A DNA stretch of 14,845 nucleotides from JBGOUV01 sp041477815. Lineage in GTDB: Bacteria > Acidobacteriota > Terriglobia > Bryobacterales > JACQDG01. Shown one piece after another: positions 6,775 through 12,882 of the stretch (positions are counted from its first letter, which is position 1; every line of letters begins with the position of its first letter). The stretch lies in NCBI GenBank assembly GCA_041477815.1, contig JBGOUV010000153.1:1-14845 (forward strand). The letters are read 5' to 3'. The notes below the pieces were generated by a model. It ran no database searches. It saw only the letters and a program-made list of their open reading frames with translations, and had not been told where the DNA came from. Position numbers and translations under genes: made by a program.

Positions 6775-7905
6775 ATGTTGCTGTCCTCGATCCGGATCCA
6801 GAACCTCTTGTCCCTGAAGGATGTGGATCTGCCGCTGAAGCCTTTGAATGTATTGATCGGGCCTAACGCGTCGGGAAAGTCGAACTTGATCGAGGCGATC
6901 CGGCTGCTGCAGGCGGCGCCCGAGGATCTGAGCAGGCCGCTCGTGCAGGGCGGCGGGGCGGATGCCTGGATTTGGAAGGGTAGCAAAAAGGTCGGCCAGG
7001 CCGTTCTGGAATGCTGTTTGGAGTGGGACAAACCGCGGGCCCTGCGGTACCGGTTGGCGTTTTCCGGCAACGGGGTCGTAGAGGTTGAGCGGCTGGAAGG
7101 ATCTGGGCGGATCTTTCTGGACCGGCGGAAGAGTGAGTTCTCGATCGGGGGCCGACTCGGTAGCGCCAAAGGCAAGGCCGCCGAGGCGAGGGGATCGGAA
7201 TCCGTGCTTTCGCAGTACCGGGTTCCTAACGACTCTACTCCGATTACCCGGCTGGGCGAGACATTCCGTCGGATCGGCGTCTATCACGGGTTTCGCACCG
7301 ACGCAAGATCGGCAGCGAGAGCCGGCGTGTCCGCTCAACTCGGCAAGATGCCTCTAGACGACGGTGGCGACAATCTAGCTCTGGTGCTGGATGAAATGCG
7401 CTCCAACACGAGCATCGAGCGGCTATCCGAGTACGTGAAGCGCCTCGGGGAAGGGCTGCAGAAGGTTGATACCAGGATCGCGCACGGGGGGTGGGTGACG
7501 GTTACAGTGCAAGAAGAGTATTTTCCCGAGCCAACCCCGTCCATTCGTCTCTCCGATGGCATTCTGAAATTCCTGTGCCTGATGGCCGTGTTGCTGAACC
7601 CCCACCCGCAACCGCTGATCTGTATCGAGGAGCCGGAGACGGGACTGCATCCCGATGCCTTATCGCTGATTGCGGAGGCTTTGGCGGAAGCCTCCGAACG
7701 GACGCAGCTCGTCGTCACCACTCATTCGGAGTCGTTGGTGGATGCGCTTTCGGCTCGTCCCGAGTCGGTGGTGGTGTGCGAACGAGACTCGGAGGGAGCT
7801 TCCCGATTCGAGCGGCTCAGCAGGAAGAGACTCGAGGTCTGGCTAAAGGATTATTCCCTGGGGCGTCTGTGGAGGAAGGGTGAAATCGGCGGGAATCGAT
7901 GGTGA
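6775..7905 (+). CDS. AAA/ABC-type ATPase of the COG4637/AAA_21 kind, paired with DUF4276
   Basis: This 376-residue SMC/RecF-like ATPase has Walker A GPNASGKS (29-36), an ABC signature-like LSDG (259-262), Walker B LICIEEPETGLHP (281-293) and the switch His317 in TTHSES. The middle (about 60-255) is the lid region between the two ATPase halves. Such ATPases paired with a small TOPRIM-like gene occur in OLD-, Gabija- and PARIS-type defence systems; a defence role here is inferred. The ATG at 6775 is only 2 bases after the dehydrogenase stop, with GAGG 10 bases upstream. An open frame extending back to 6352 runs inside the dehydrogenase gene and is a shadow. It overlaps the next gene by 7 bases, so the two are surely one unit. 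Confidence 0.9.
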   Translation: MLLSSIRIQNLLSLKDVDLPLKPLNVLIGPNASGKSNLIEAIRLLQAAPEDLSRPLVQGGGADAWIWKGSKKVGQAVLECCLEWDKPRALRYRLAFSGNGVVEVERLEGSGRIFLDRRKSEFSIGGRLGSAKGKAAEARGSESVLSQYRVPNDSTPITRLGETFRRIGVYHGFRTDARSAARAGVSAQLGKMPLDDGGDNLALVLDEMRSNTSIERLSEYVKRLGEGLQKVDTRIAHGGWVTVTVQEEYFPEPTPSIRLSDGILKFLCLMAVLLNPHPQPLICIEEPETGLHPDALSLIAEALAEASERTQLVVTTHSESLVDALSARPESVVVCERDSEGASRFERLSRKRLEVWLKDYSLGRLWRKGEIGGNRW

Positions 7906-8450
7906 CGGTTTACTATGAGGGCAACGAGCGGCTCAAGGAAGGGTTCCGTGAGTTCTTCCGCGAAGTCGGGCGACCGAGGTTCATAACAGCTTATTCCCGA
8001 AGCGAGGCGATCCGCGATTTCAGCAAGGCCTTAGGCCAGAATCCTAAAGCTCGGATTCTCCTCCTGATCGATAGTGAGGGCCCGGACACGCGGACGGCGT
8101 TCCAGGAAACCCAACTTCCCCAGGGGCTCTCCGGTTCCGTGCTGTGGATGGTTCAGGTAATGGAGGCTTGGTTCCTGGCTGATGTGTCCGCGGTGAAGGA
8201 TTACTACGGACGGGGCTTCCACGACAAGGCTGTCCGCGGAAACCCCAATGTTGAGGAAATCCCTAAGAACGATGTGCTGGCCCGGTTGAAGAGAGCCACC
8301 AAGGGAACGGGCAAGGGGGAATACAACAAGGTGGAGCACGCCGTCGCAATCCTGAGGAAAATCGACCCAGAAAAGGTTCGGAATGCTGCTCGGAACTGCG
8401 ATCGGATCTTCAAACGGATGCGCCGGGCGGCTGTGCTAGATTCAAAATAG
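7899..8450 (+). CDS. DUF4276 family protein (TOPRIM-like partner of the ATPase)
   Basis: This 183-residue protein matches DUF4276. Visible landmarks are the early VYYEGNE with Glu7, the acidic strand end LLLIDSEGP with Asp58 and Glu60, the family motif VMEAWFLAD (88-95) with Glu89 and Asp95, the PK around 122-123 and YNKVEHA (142-148). An early Glu followed by a strand ending in D-x-(D/E) is the metal-binding pattern of TOPRIM nucleases, and DUF4276 is thought to be TOPRIM-like, so metal-dependent nucleic-acid cleavage controlled by the upstream ATPase is a reasonable inference. Three lines within the gene that I counted by hand are 55-60% GC, against 63-82% in lines from the dehydrogenase and RibB-RibA genes, which hints at transfer. 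The frame begins with ATGGTG inside the ATPase stop region. Confidence 0.82.
   Translation: MVTVYYEGNERLKEGFREFFREVGRPRFITAYSRSEAIRDFSKALGQNPKARILLLIDSEGPDTRTAFQETQLPQGLSGSVLWMVQVMEAWFLADVSAVKDYYGRGFHDKAVRGNPNVEEIPKNDVLARLKRATKGTGKGEYNKVEHAVAILRKIDPEKVRNAARNCDRIFKRMRRAAVLDSK
8434..8442 (+). promoter_or_regulatory. Possible extended -10 before the RibB-RibA gene
   Basis: TGCTAGATT has the TG-n-TAnnnT form of an extended -10 and ends 10 bases before the ATG at 8453. The gene lacks a Shine-Dalgarno site, so either this gives a very short-leader message or translation is coupled to DUF4276, whose stop is 2 bases upstream. No -35 is visible. Confidence 0.25.
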
Positions 8451-8452
8451 GT

Positions 8453-9604
8453 ATGTCCTTCGCCACAGTGCCCGAGGCCATCGAGGAGATTCGCGCCGGA
8501 CGGATGCTGGTCGTCGTCGACGACGAGGACCGCGAAAACGAAGGCGACCTGACTCTCGCCGCCGAGAAGATCACCCCCGAAATCATCAACTTCATGGCCA
8601 AGTACGGGCGGGGGTTGATCTGTCTGGCCCTGACCGAGGACCGGCTCGACTACCTGCGCCTCCCCCTGATGACCCAGCAGAACACGTCGCTTTATGGGAC
8701 GGCGTTTTGCGAGTCGATCGACGCGCGGGAGGGGGTGACCACGGGGATCTCGGCGGGCGACCGGGCGCGGACCATCCAGGTGGCGATCGATCCGGCCTCG
8801 ACGGCGACGGACCTGGCGCGGCCGGGGCACGTGCTGCCGCTGCGGGCGCGGCGAGGCGGGGTGCTGGTACGGGCCGGTCAGACCGAGGCGTCGGTCGACC
8901 TGGCGCGGATGGCCGGCCTGGTTCCCGCCGGCGTCATCTGCGAGATCATGAACGACGACGGCACTATGGCCCGCGTCCCCGAGCTGGTGGAATTTTGCCG
9001 CCGGCACGAGCTCCGCATGCTCACCGTCGCCGAACTGATCCGCTACCGTCTGCAGAACGAGCGCTACCTGCACCGGATCGCCGAGGGGACGCTGGAGACG
9101 CCCTACGGAGATTTCCGGACCATCGCCTATCAGAGCGACCTGGACCCGGAAGTGCACGTGGCGGTGGTCAGGGGCGAGGTCGAAAACGGAGAGTCGGTGC
9201 TGGTGCGGATGCACTCGCGCTGCCTGCTGGGAGACGTGTTCCTATCGACCAGGTGCGAGTGTCACAACGTGCTCGAGCGGTCGCTGGCCCGCATCGCCGA
9301 GGAAGGCGCCGGGGTGCTGGTCTACCTGCACCAGACCGGGCCGGGATACGCGCTGGAGGCCGCCGGCGCCGGGCCTAAGAAGATGGTGTCGCACAGCCGG
9401 GAATACTATGAATATACAACGGAGTCAGGGAAACGGCGGCTGCAGTACGAGTCGGGCATCGGGGCGCAGATCCTGTCGGACCTGAAGCTAAAGGGGATAC
9501 GGCTGCTGACCAACCATCCGCGGAAGGTGGTGGCGCTGGAGGGGTTTGGGATACGGATTGTGGATCAGGTACCGGTGTGGCCGGGATTAGAAGCTCGCAA
9601 GTAG
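8453..9604 (+). CDS. ribB: DHBP synthase RibB fused to a catalytically degenerate RibA domain
   Basis: Residues 1-200 are 3,4-dihydroxy-2-butanone-4-phosphate synthase, which makes the four-carbon unit of riboflavin from ribulose 5-phosphate. The acidic loop DDEDRENEGDL (23-33), TGISAGDRA (97-105), RPGHVLPL (123-130), TEASVDLARMAG (144-155) and ICEIMNDDGTMAR (162-174) are all present. Residues 205-383 are a GTP cyclohydrolase II-like domain. Its zinc cysteines remain (Cys257, Cys268, Cys270 in CLLGDVFLSTRCEC), but the QEGRGIGL motif reads QTGPGYAL (294-301), and the position of the catalytic DxR before GIGAQIL reads LQYES (330-334). RibA activity is therefore probably lost, as in RibBX-type fusions, and a separate RibA would be needed elsewhere. 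Family and RibB function are secure; loss of RibA activity is inferred from missing residues. Confidence 0.93.
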   Translation: MSFATVPEAIEEIRAGRMLVVVDDEDRENEGDLTLAAEKITPEIINFMAKYGRGLICLALTEDRLDYLRLPLMTQQNTSLYGTAFCESIDAREGVTTGISAGDRARTIQVAIDPASTATDLARPGHVLPLRARRGGVLVRAGQTEASVDLARMAGLVPAGVICEIMNDDGTMARVPELVEFCRRHELRMLTVAELIRYRLQNERYLHRIAEGTLETPYGDFRTIAYQSDLDPEVHVAVVRGEVENGESVLVRMHSRCLLGDVFLSTRCECHNVLERSLARIAEEGAGVLVYLHQTGPGYALEAAGAGPKKMVSHSREYYEYTTESGKRRLQYESGIGAQILSDLKLKGIRLLTNHPRKVVALEGFGIRIVDQVPVWPGLEARK

Positions 9605-9622
9605 AACGGCCCAAAGGGAGCA

Positions 9623-11101
9623 ATGGCGAACGGTTGGACCAAGTTGCGCGTGTTTGTGGCCTCGCCGGGGGACACCCCGGGCGAGCGCGAATGCCTCCGC
9701 CGGGTGATCGATGAGATCAACCGCGGTCTCGCCGCAGATCGACGCCTGCTGCTGGAGCTGGTGCGGTGGGAAACTCATTCCTGGCCGGGGAGCGGAATAG
9801 ACGCGCAAGACGTCATCAACCAGGAAATCGAGGAGCCGGACATTCTGGTTTGCGTTCTGTGGAAGCGCCTGGGGACACCGACGGCGCGGGCGGCGTCGGG
9901 CACGGCCGAGGAGTTTGATCGGGCGTTCCGGCGCAGACAGGAGGGACGCCGGGTGGAGCTCCTCTTGTACTTCAACCAGGAGTCGTTCTTTCCCGGCAGC
10001 CTGGAGGAGATCGAGCAGGCCGCGCGGGTGCTGGCCTTTCGCAAGGCCGCCCAGGAGAAAGGACTGCTCGTCTGGGAATACCGTGGGACGGCTGATTTCG
10101 AGGCCAAGGTGCGGGAACACCTGACCCAGGTGATCCGGCACTGGAACGGCGGCGAGCCGGAGCCGGAGCGCAGAGAGGCGGATCGGAGCGGGGGAGAAAC
10201 CTGGCGCCAGCAACTGGCGCGAGGCAAGCTCCAGGTCAAACTCGACCCCAAGGTGAGCAGCCAGGCTTACGCGCTGATCTCAGCGTTGGACCACTGCCTT
10301 CGCGAGAAAGGCTTCACCCAGCGCAGCATAGACCGGGGCGGCACCATCCTGTGGGAGCTGCTGACCAACGTGGCGAGGCACGCTCCGGAAAGCATGGCCG
10401 CAGTGGAAATCGCCATCGAGACGGATCGCCCGCCACGGGTGGAGTTGGGCGTCACCAACCAGGGGGCTGGTTTTGATTTGGAGGCAATCCTCAAGTCCCT
10501 GGACGAACGGATGAAGCTCGGGGAACGGGAACATGGCCTGGCCAGGGTGCGCCGCCTGGCGCACGAACTTTCCAGCTACACTCAGAAGCCGGGTTGGCAC
10601 TTCGTCCGGTGCGACTTTTACGAGCAGCAGCGTCCCCAGTCTGTTTTCGACGGGTTCTCCTGGGCCTCTCCGGTGATTCTGGTAAATGAGCTGCCGAAGG
10701 TCCTATGGCTGGGCGACGAGGATTATGTAGGACGCGAGGTAGTGAACGTCCTGCATGGCGCCGTGCGGCGGAGCATACGGCCGTTGTTGCACTCCTACAT
10801 GGGGCGCTTGGCGCAGCGGCCGGCGCGATATCTTTGCGTCGAGGGGCGAGGAGGCAAGATCGTTACGGAAACGCCTCCGCCGTTCTTCGATACGGTCCGC
10901 AGCGCGCTCGAGACCTATTTCCCTGAGTATTTTCAGAATCAGAAGGTCATCCTGTTGGCCGGTCCGGACAGCCAGGACCGCTTTGTCGAGTGGGCGAAAG
11001 ATCTGGGGCTGCTCTATTTCGACTCGGAGGCGGAGTGCCGCCGGGCGCTGGAAGCAATCGACCAGGATCGGTTGCCGTCTCCGGCCTCCGCTCGGGGCTG
11101 A
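9623..11101 (+). CDS. Three-part protein: DUF4062-like domain, RsbW-like ATPase, unassigned C-terminus
   Basis: This 492-residue protein has no close named family that I recognise. Residues 7-175 resemble DUF4062, found at the front of NACHT and other signalling ATPases (LRVFVASPGDTPGERE at 8-23, RWETHSWPG, DAQDVINQEIEEPDILVCVLWKRLGTP near 60-86, SGTAEEFDRA). Residues 210-332 are a GHKL ATPase of the anti-sigma-factor (RsbW/HATPase_c_2) type: N-box WELLTNVARHA with Glu245 and Asn249, G1 box TNQGAGFD (278-285) with Asn in place of the usual Asp, and G2 box EHGLARVRRLA. Residues 350-480 are a predicted alpha/beta region (LPKVLWLGDEDYVGREV, then VILLAGPDSQDRFVEWAKD, LYFDSEAECRRALEAI) that loosely recalls a STAS domain; this is weak. 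GGGAG lies 2 bases before the ATG, a tight spacing. It follows the RibB-RibA gene by 18 bases. Confidence 0.82.
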   Translation: MANGWTKLRVFVASPGDTPGERECLRRVIDEINRGLAADRRLLLELVRWETHSWPGSGIDAQDVINQEIEEPDILVCVLWKRLGTPTARAASGTAEEFDRAFRRRQEGRRVELLLYFNQESFFPGSLEEIEQAARVLAFRKAAQEKGLLVWEYRGTADFEAKVREHLTQVIRHWNGGEPEPERREADRSGGETWRQQLARGKLQVKLDPKVSSQAYALISALDHCLREKGFTQRSIDRGGTILWELLTNVARHAPESMAAVEIAIETDRPPRVELGVTNQGAGFDLEAILKSLDERMKLGEREHGLARVRRLAHELSSYTQKPGWHFVRCDFYEQQRPQSVFDGFSWASPVILVNELPKVLWLGDEDYVGREVVNVLHGAVRRSIRPLLHSYMGRLAQRPARYLCVEGRGGKIVTETPPPFFDTVRSALETYFPEYFQNQKVILLAGPDSQDRFVEWAKDLGLLYFDSEAECRRALEAIDQDRLPSPASARG

Positions 11102-11141
11102 GGGGCGCCGTGGGAGACGAACCGGCCACTGGACACCGCCT

Positions 11142-11525
11142 TCAGTGCTGTTGCTGGGTGTTCAGCTCGTCCAGAACCTTTTTCAGGCGCTTGCGTTGCT
11201 CTTCGTTGAGGACCTGGTTGAGGCGTTCATGGCCGGAGGTGCGGGAGGTGTGGTAGCGGGCCATGAGGTCGGCCTGCTCCATGATGAACTCATCGAGGAT
11301 GCTTTCGACGGCCCGGGCCTGTTGTTCGGACAGTTCCAATTCGCGGTTGAAGTGGTCCATGGCCGCGGTCTTGTCTTCGGCATGGAGGATGGAGGCCTTG
11401 GGGGGGAACCAGCGCCGTTGCGCGACGTGCCAGGTAAAAGCGCCGGTGACCATGCCGCAAACGAAAATGAAGGCCACCATGCCGAAGAGCTTGACCTTGC
11501 AGGTGCTGTCTCTCGGATCGAGCAT
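11142..11525 (-). CDS. Membrane-anchored LTxxQ-like (Spy/CpxP-type) protein
   Basis: This 127-residue protein has one membrane segment (about 13-31, FGMVAFIFVCGMVTGAF) and a helical periplasmic tail. The tail holds LSEQQ (65-69) and LNEEQRKRL (106-114), two matches to the LTxxQ repeat of the Spy/CpxP/heavy-metal-resistance sensor group. Proteins of this kind often lie next to ECF sigma and anti-sigma genes and monitor envelope damage or metals. A strong GGAGG 5 bases before the ATG and a 12-base gap after the anti-sigma stop show it is the third gene of that unit. Metal binding cannot be judged; there is no clear metal-ligand cluster. Its 3' end meets the plus-strand gene ending at 11101 with 40 bases between, where I see no terminator. 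Confidence 0.75.
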   Translation of the reverse strand: MLDPRDSTCKVKLFGMVAFIFVCGMVTGAFTWHVAQRRWFPPKASILHAEDKTAAMDHFNRELELSEQQARAVESILDEFIMEQADLMARYHTSRTSGHERLNQVLNEEQRKRLKKVLDELNTQQQH

Positions 11526-11537
11526 GGTAGCCTCCGG

Positions 11538-12026
11538 TCAGTCGGTATCGGCGGCCAGAGTGACCAGCGTGGCGGTCCGGTTGCGGTTCAGGTCGGGGCC
11601 CAGCTGGTGGGCCGGGGAGAGCGGGCTGCCCGAGGCGGGACGTCCCGCCAGGATGGCTTCGGGGAAGTGCTGGACCTCCGTGGGGTCGATGGCGGCTACG
11701 TAACCGCCTAACAGCGCCAGCAGCATCAGGCAGGCGAAGACCAGACGGCGCCCGAAGCCCGGGTCGACCAGCATGGTCCACAACGGGACCTGGCGCTGCT
11801 CTTCGATCCCTTGCAGAACCCGCAGAAAGAAACCGGGGCGCATACCGTCCGTCACACTCTCCGGAGAACGCAGCAGGCGCAGTTCCTGGGCCGAGGCCTG
11901 CAGGACAGCCAACTCGTTTCGGCAGCCGGAGCAGCTTGCCAGATGGGTGTTCAGCTCTCTCTGCTCGGCGGGGAGCAGAACGCCGGACAGGTACCCTTCC
12001 AAATGCTCATGCAGCAGACGATGCAT
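11538..12026 (-). CDS. Zinc-finger anti-sigma factor
   Basis: This 162-residue protein is a membrane anti-sigma factor. The N-terminal cytoplasmic part carries the zf-HC2 signature H-x3-C-x2-C (His28, Cys32, Cys35 in HLASCSGC). A single membrane helix spans about 94-113 (LVFACLMLLALLGGYVAAI), leaving a 50-residue periplasmic tail. By family knowledge it binds and silences the sigma factor encoded upstream until a signal triggers release. AGGGG lies upstream of the ATG at 12026 with suitable spacing. A 114-base gap separates it from the sigma gene, longer than usual for such pairs, and contains a possible separate promoter. Confidence 0.88.
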   Translation of the reverse strand: MHRLLHEHLEGYLSGVLLPAEQRELNTHLASCSGCRNELAVLQASAQELRLLRSPESVTDGMRPGFFLRVLQGIEEQRQVPLWTMLVDPGFGRRLVFACLMLLALLGGYVAAIDPTEVQHFPEAILAGRPASGSPLSPAHQLGPDLNRNRTATLVTLAADTD

Positions 12027-12092
12027 AACTTCTTCCCCTCAAAACCGCAGCGGCCAACCGGTGGCTGGACCAAGTTATAGGGCCTGTACCGG

Positions 12093-12144
12093 GCGGATCT
12101 ACGGTCCGCTTCCGGGTATCATACAATATCACAACTGTTTTCAA
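12093..12144 (-). promoter_or_regulatory. Possible internal promoter and hairpin before the anti-sigma gene
   Basis: On the minus strand TTGAAA (12139-12144, overlapping the sigma stop codon) is followed after 15 bases by TATGAT (12118-12123). The spacer is shorter than ideal. Just downstream, GCGGA (12105-12109) and TCCGC (12093-12097) can pair around a 7-base loop. Together they could let the anti-sigma gene be made independently of the sigma gene. Both calls are weak. Confidence 0.25.
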
Positions 12145-12797
12145 ATGGCCCAAGTTTTCCCCAGCCGTCCGGCCGCCTTCACCAGCTTCTGGCGGGCCCG
12201 GAACAGCTTAACCTTAATCGTGTTCTCATTCAAACCGGTGGTGGCGGCCAGCTCCTCCACGGTGCGGCCTTCCACCTCCTTCTCGATCAACAGCATGCGG
12301 TCCTCTTCGGGGACCTTCATGAGAAGCTTGAAAACGAAGTCGCGGCGTTCCAGGTCCCGGTCGATCGGCGCCCGGCGGCTGGCCGGTGACTCCGTGTTCT
12401 GCAGCCGCTGGGACTCCTCCTCGCTCATATCCGCCTCGTACACCAAGCGCCGGACCTTCTGCTTCCGCAGATAGTCGTAGCACTCGTTGACGGTGATCTT
12501 GTAGATCCAGGTCAGGAGCGAGGATCGCAGGTCGAAGTTCTTGATCGAGAAATAAACCTTGGTAAAGACCTGCTGGGCGATGTCTTCCGCGTCGTTGCGG
12601 CTGCGGACGATGCCGTAGATGATCGAAAAAACCTTGGACTGATGGCGCTCGACGATTTCCTGGAAGGCCTGCTGGTCACCAGCCTGGCACCGTCGAACCA
12701 GTGCGGCTTCCGGATTGGTTTGGCTATCCACCCGTACCCTAGCTCCCCCTAAGGAGAGCCCCATCGGTAAGGGAAGCGTGCTGGACGCGGCTGCCAT
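12141..12797 (-). CDS. ECF-type RNA polymerase sigma factor (RpoE-like)
   Basis: This 218-residue protein has only sigma regions 2 and 4, the hallmark of extracytoplasmic-function sigma factors. Region 2 spans about 32-98 (LVRRCQAGDQQAFQEIVERH, then DAEDIAQQVFTKVY and SSLLTWIYKITVNECYDYLRK). Region 4 spans about 152-206 and ends in the helix-turn-helix TVEELAATTGLNENTIKVKL (179-198) and FRARQKL. The linker 120-150 is acidic. It is expected to direct polymerase to stress-response promoters and to be held by the adjacent zinc-finger anti-sigma factor. The ATG at 12797 has GGAAGG upstream; an internal ATG at codon 12 is an alternative, since the first 25 residues are outside the conserved region. 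Confidence 0.93.
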   Translation of the reverse strand: MAAASSTLPLPMGLSLGGARVRVDSQTNPEAALVRRCQAGDQQAFQEIVERHQSKVFSIIYGIVRSRNDAEDIAQQVFTKVYFSIKNFDLRSSLLTWIYKITVNECYDYLRKQKVRRLVYEADMSEEESQRLQNTESPASRRAPIDRDLERRDFVFKLLMKVPEEDRMLLIEKEVEGRTVEELAATTGLNENTIKVKLFRARQKLVKAAGRLGKTWAI

Positions 12798-12818
12798 ACA
12801 CCCCTTCCGACGCAGCCC

Positions 12819-12848
12819 ATTCTACCGGGGTTTCAGTAAATTGGTCTA
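12819..12848 (-). promoter_or_regulatory. Promoter of the sigma factor gene
   Basis: On the minus strand TAGACC (12843-12848) is followed after 18 bases by TAGAAT (12819-12824), with the start codon 21 bases further on, giving a short leader with a GGAAGG ribosome site. A TGAAAC element within the spacer resembles an ECF -35 core (GGAAC/TGAAAC), but the 5 bases between it and TAGAAT are too few for the usual ECF spacing. Confidence 0.4.
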
Positions 12849-12849
12849 A

Positions 12850-12876
12850 CCGCTCCCCTTTACGGTCGGGGCGCGG
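12850..12876 (-). terminator. Hairpin after the Gfo/Idh/MocA gene, possible terminator
   Basis: A 9-base stem with one mismatch (12850-12858 with 12868-12876, arms CCGCTCCCC and GGGGCGCGG) surrounds a 9-base loop. It begins 6 bases after the minus-strand stop at 12883. Only a short TT follows, so termination efficiency is uncertain. It lies directly upstream of the sigma promoter and would insulate it. Confidence 0.35.
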
Positions 12877-12882
12877 TAGCAG

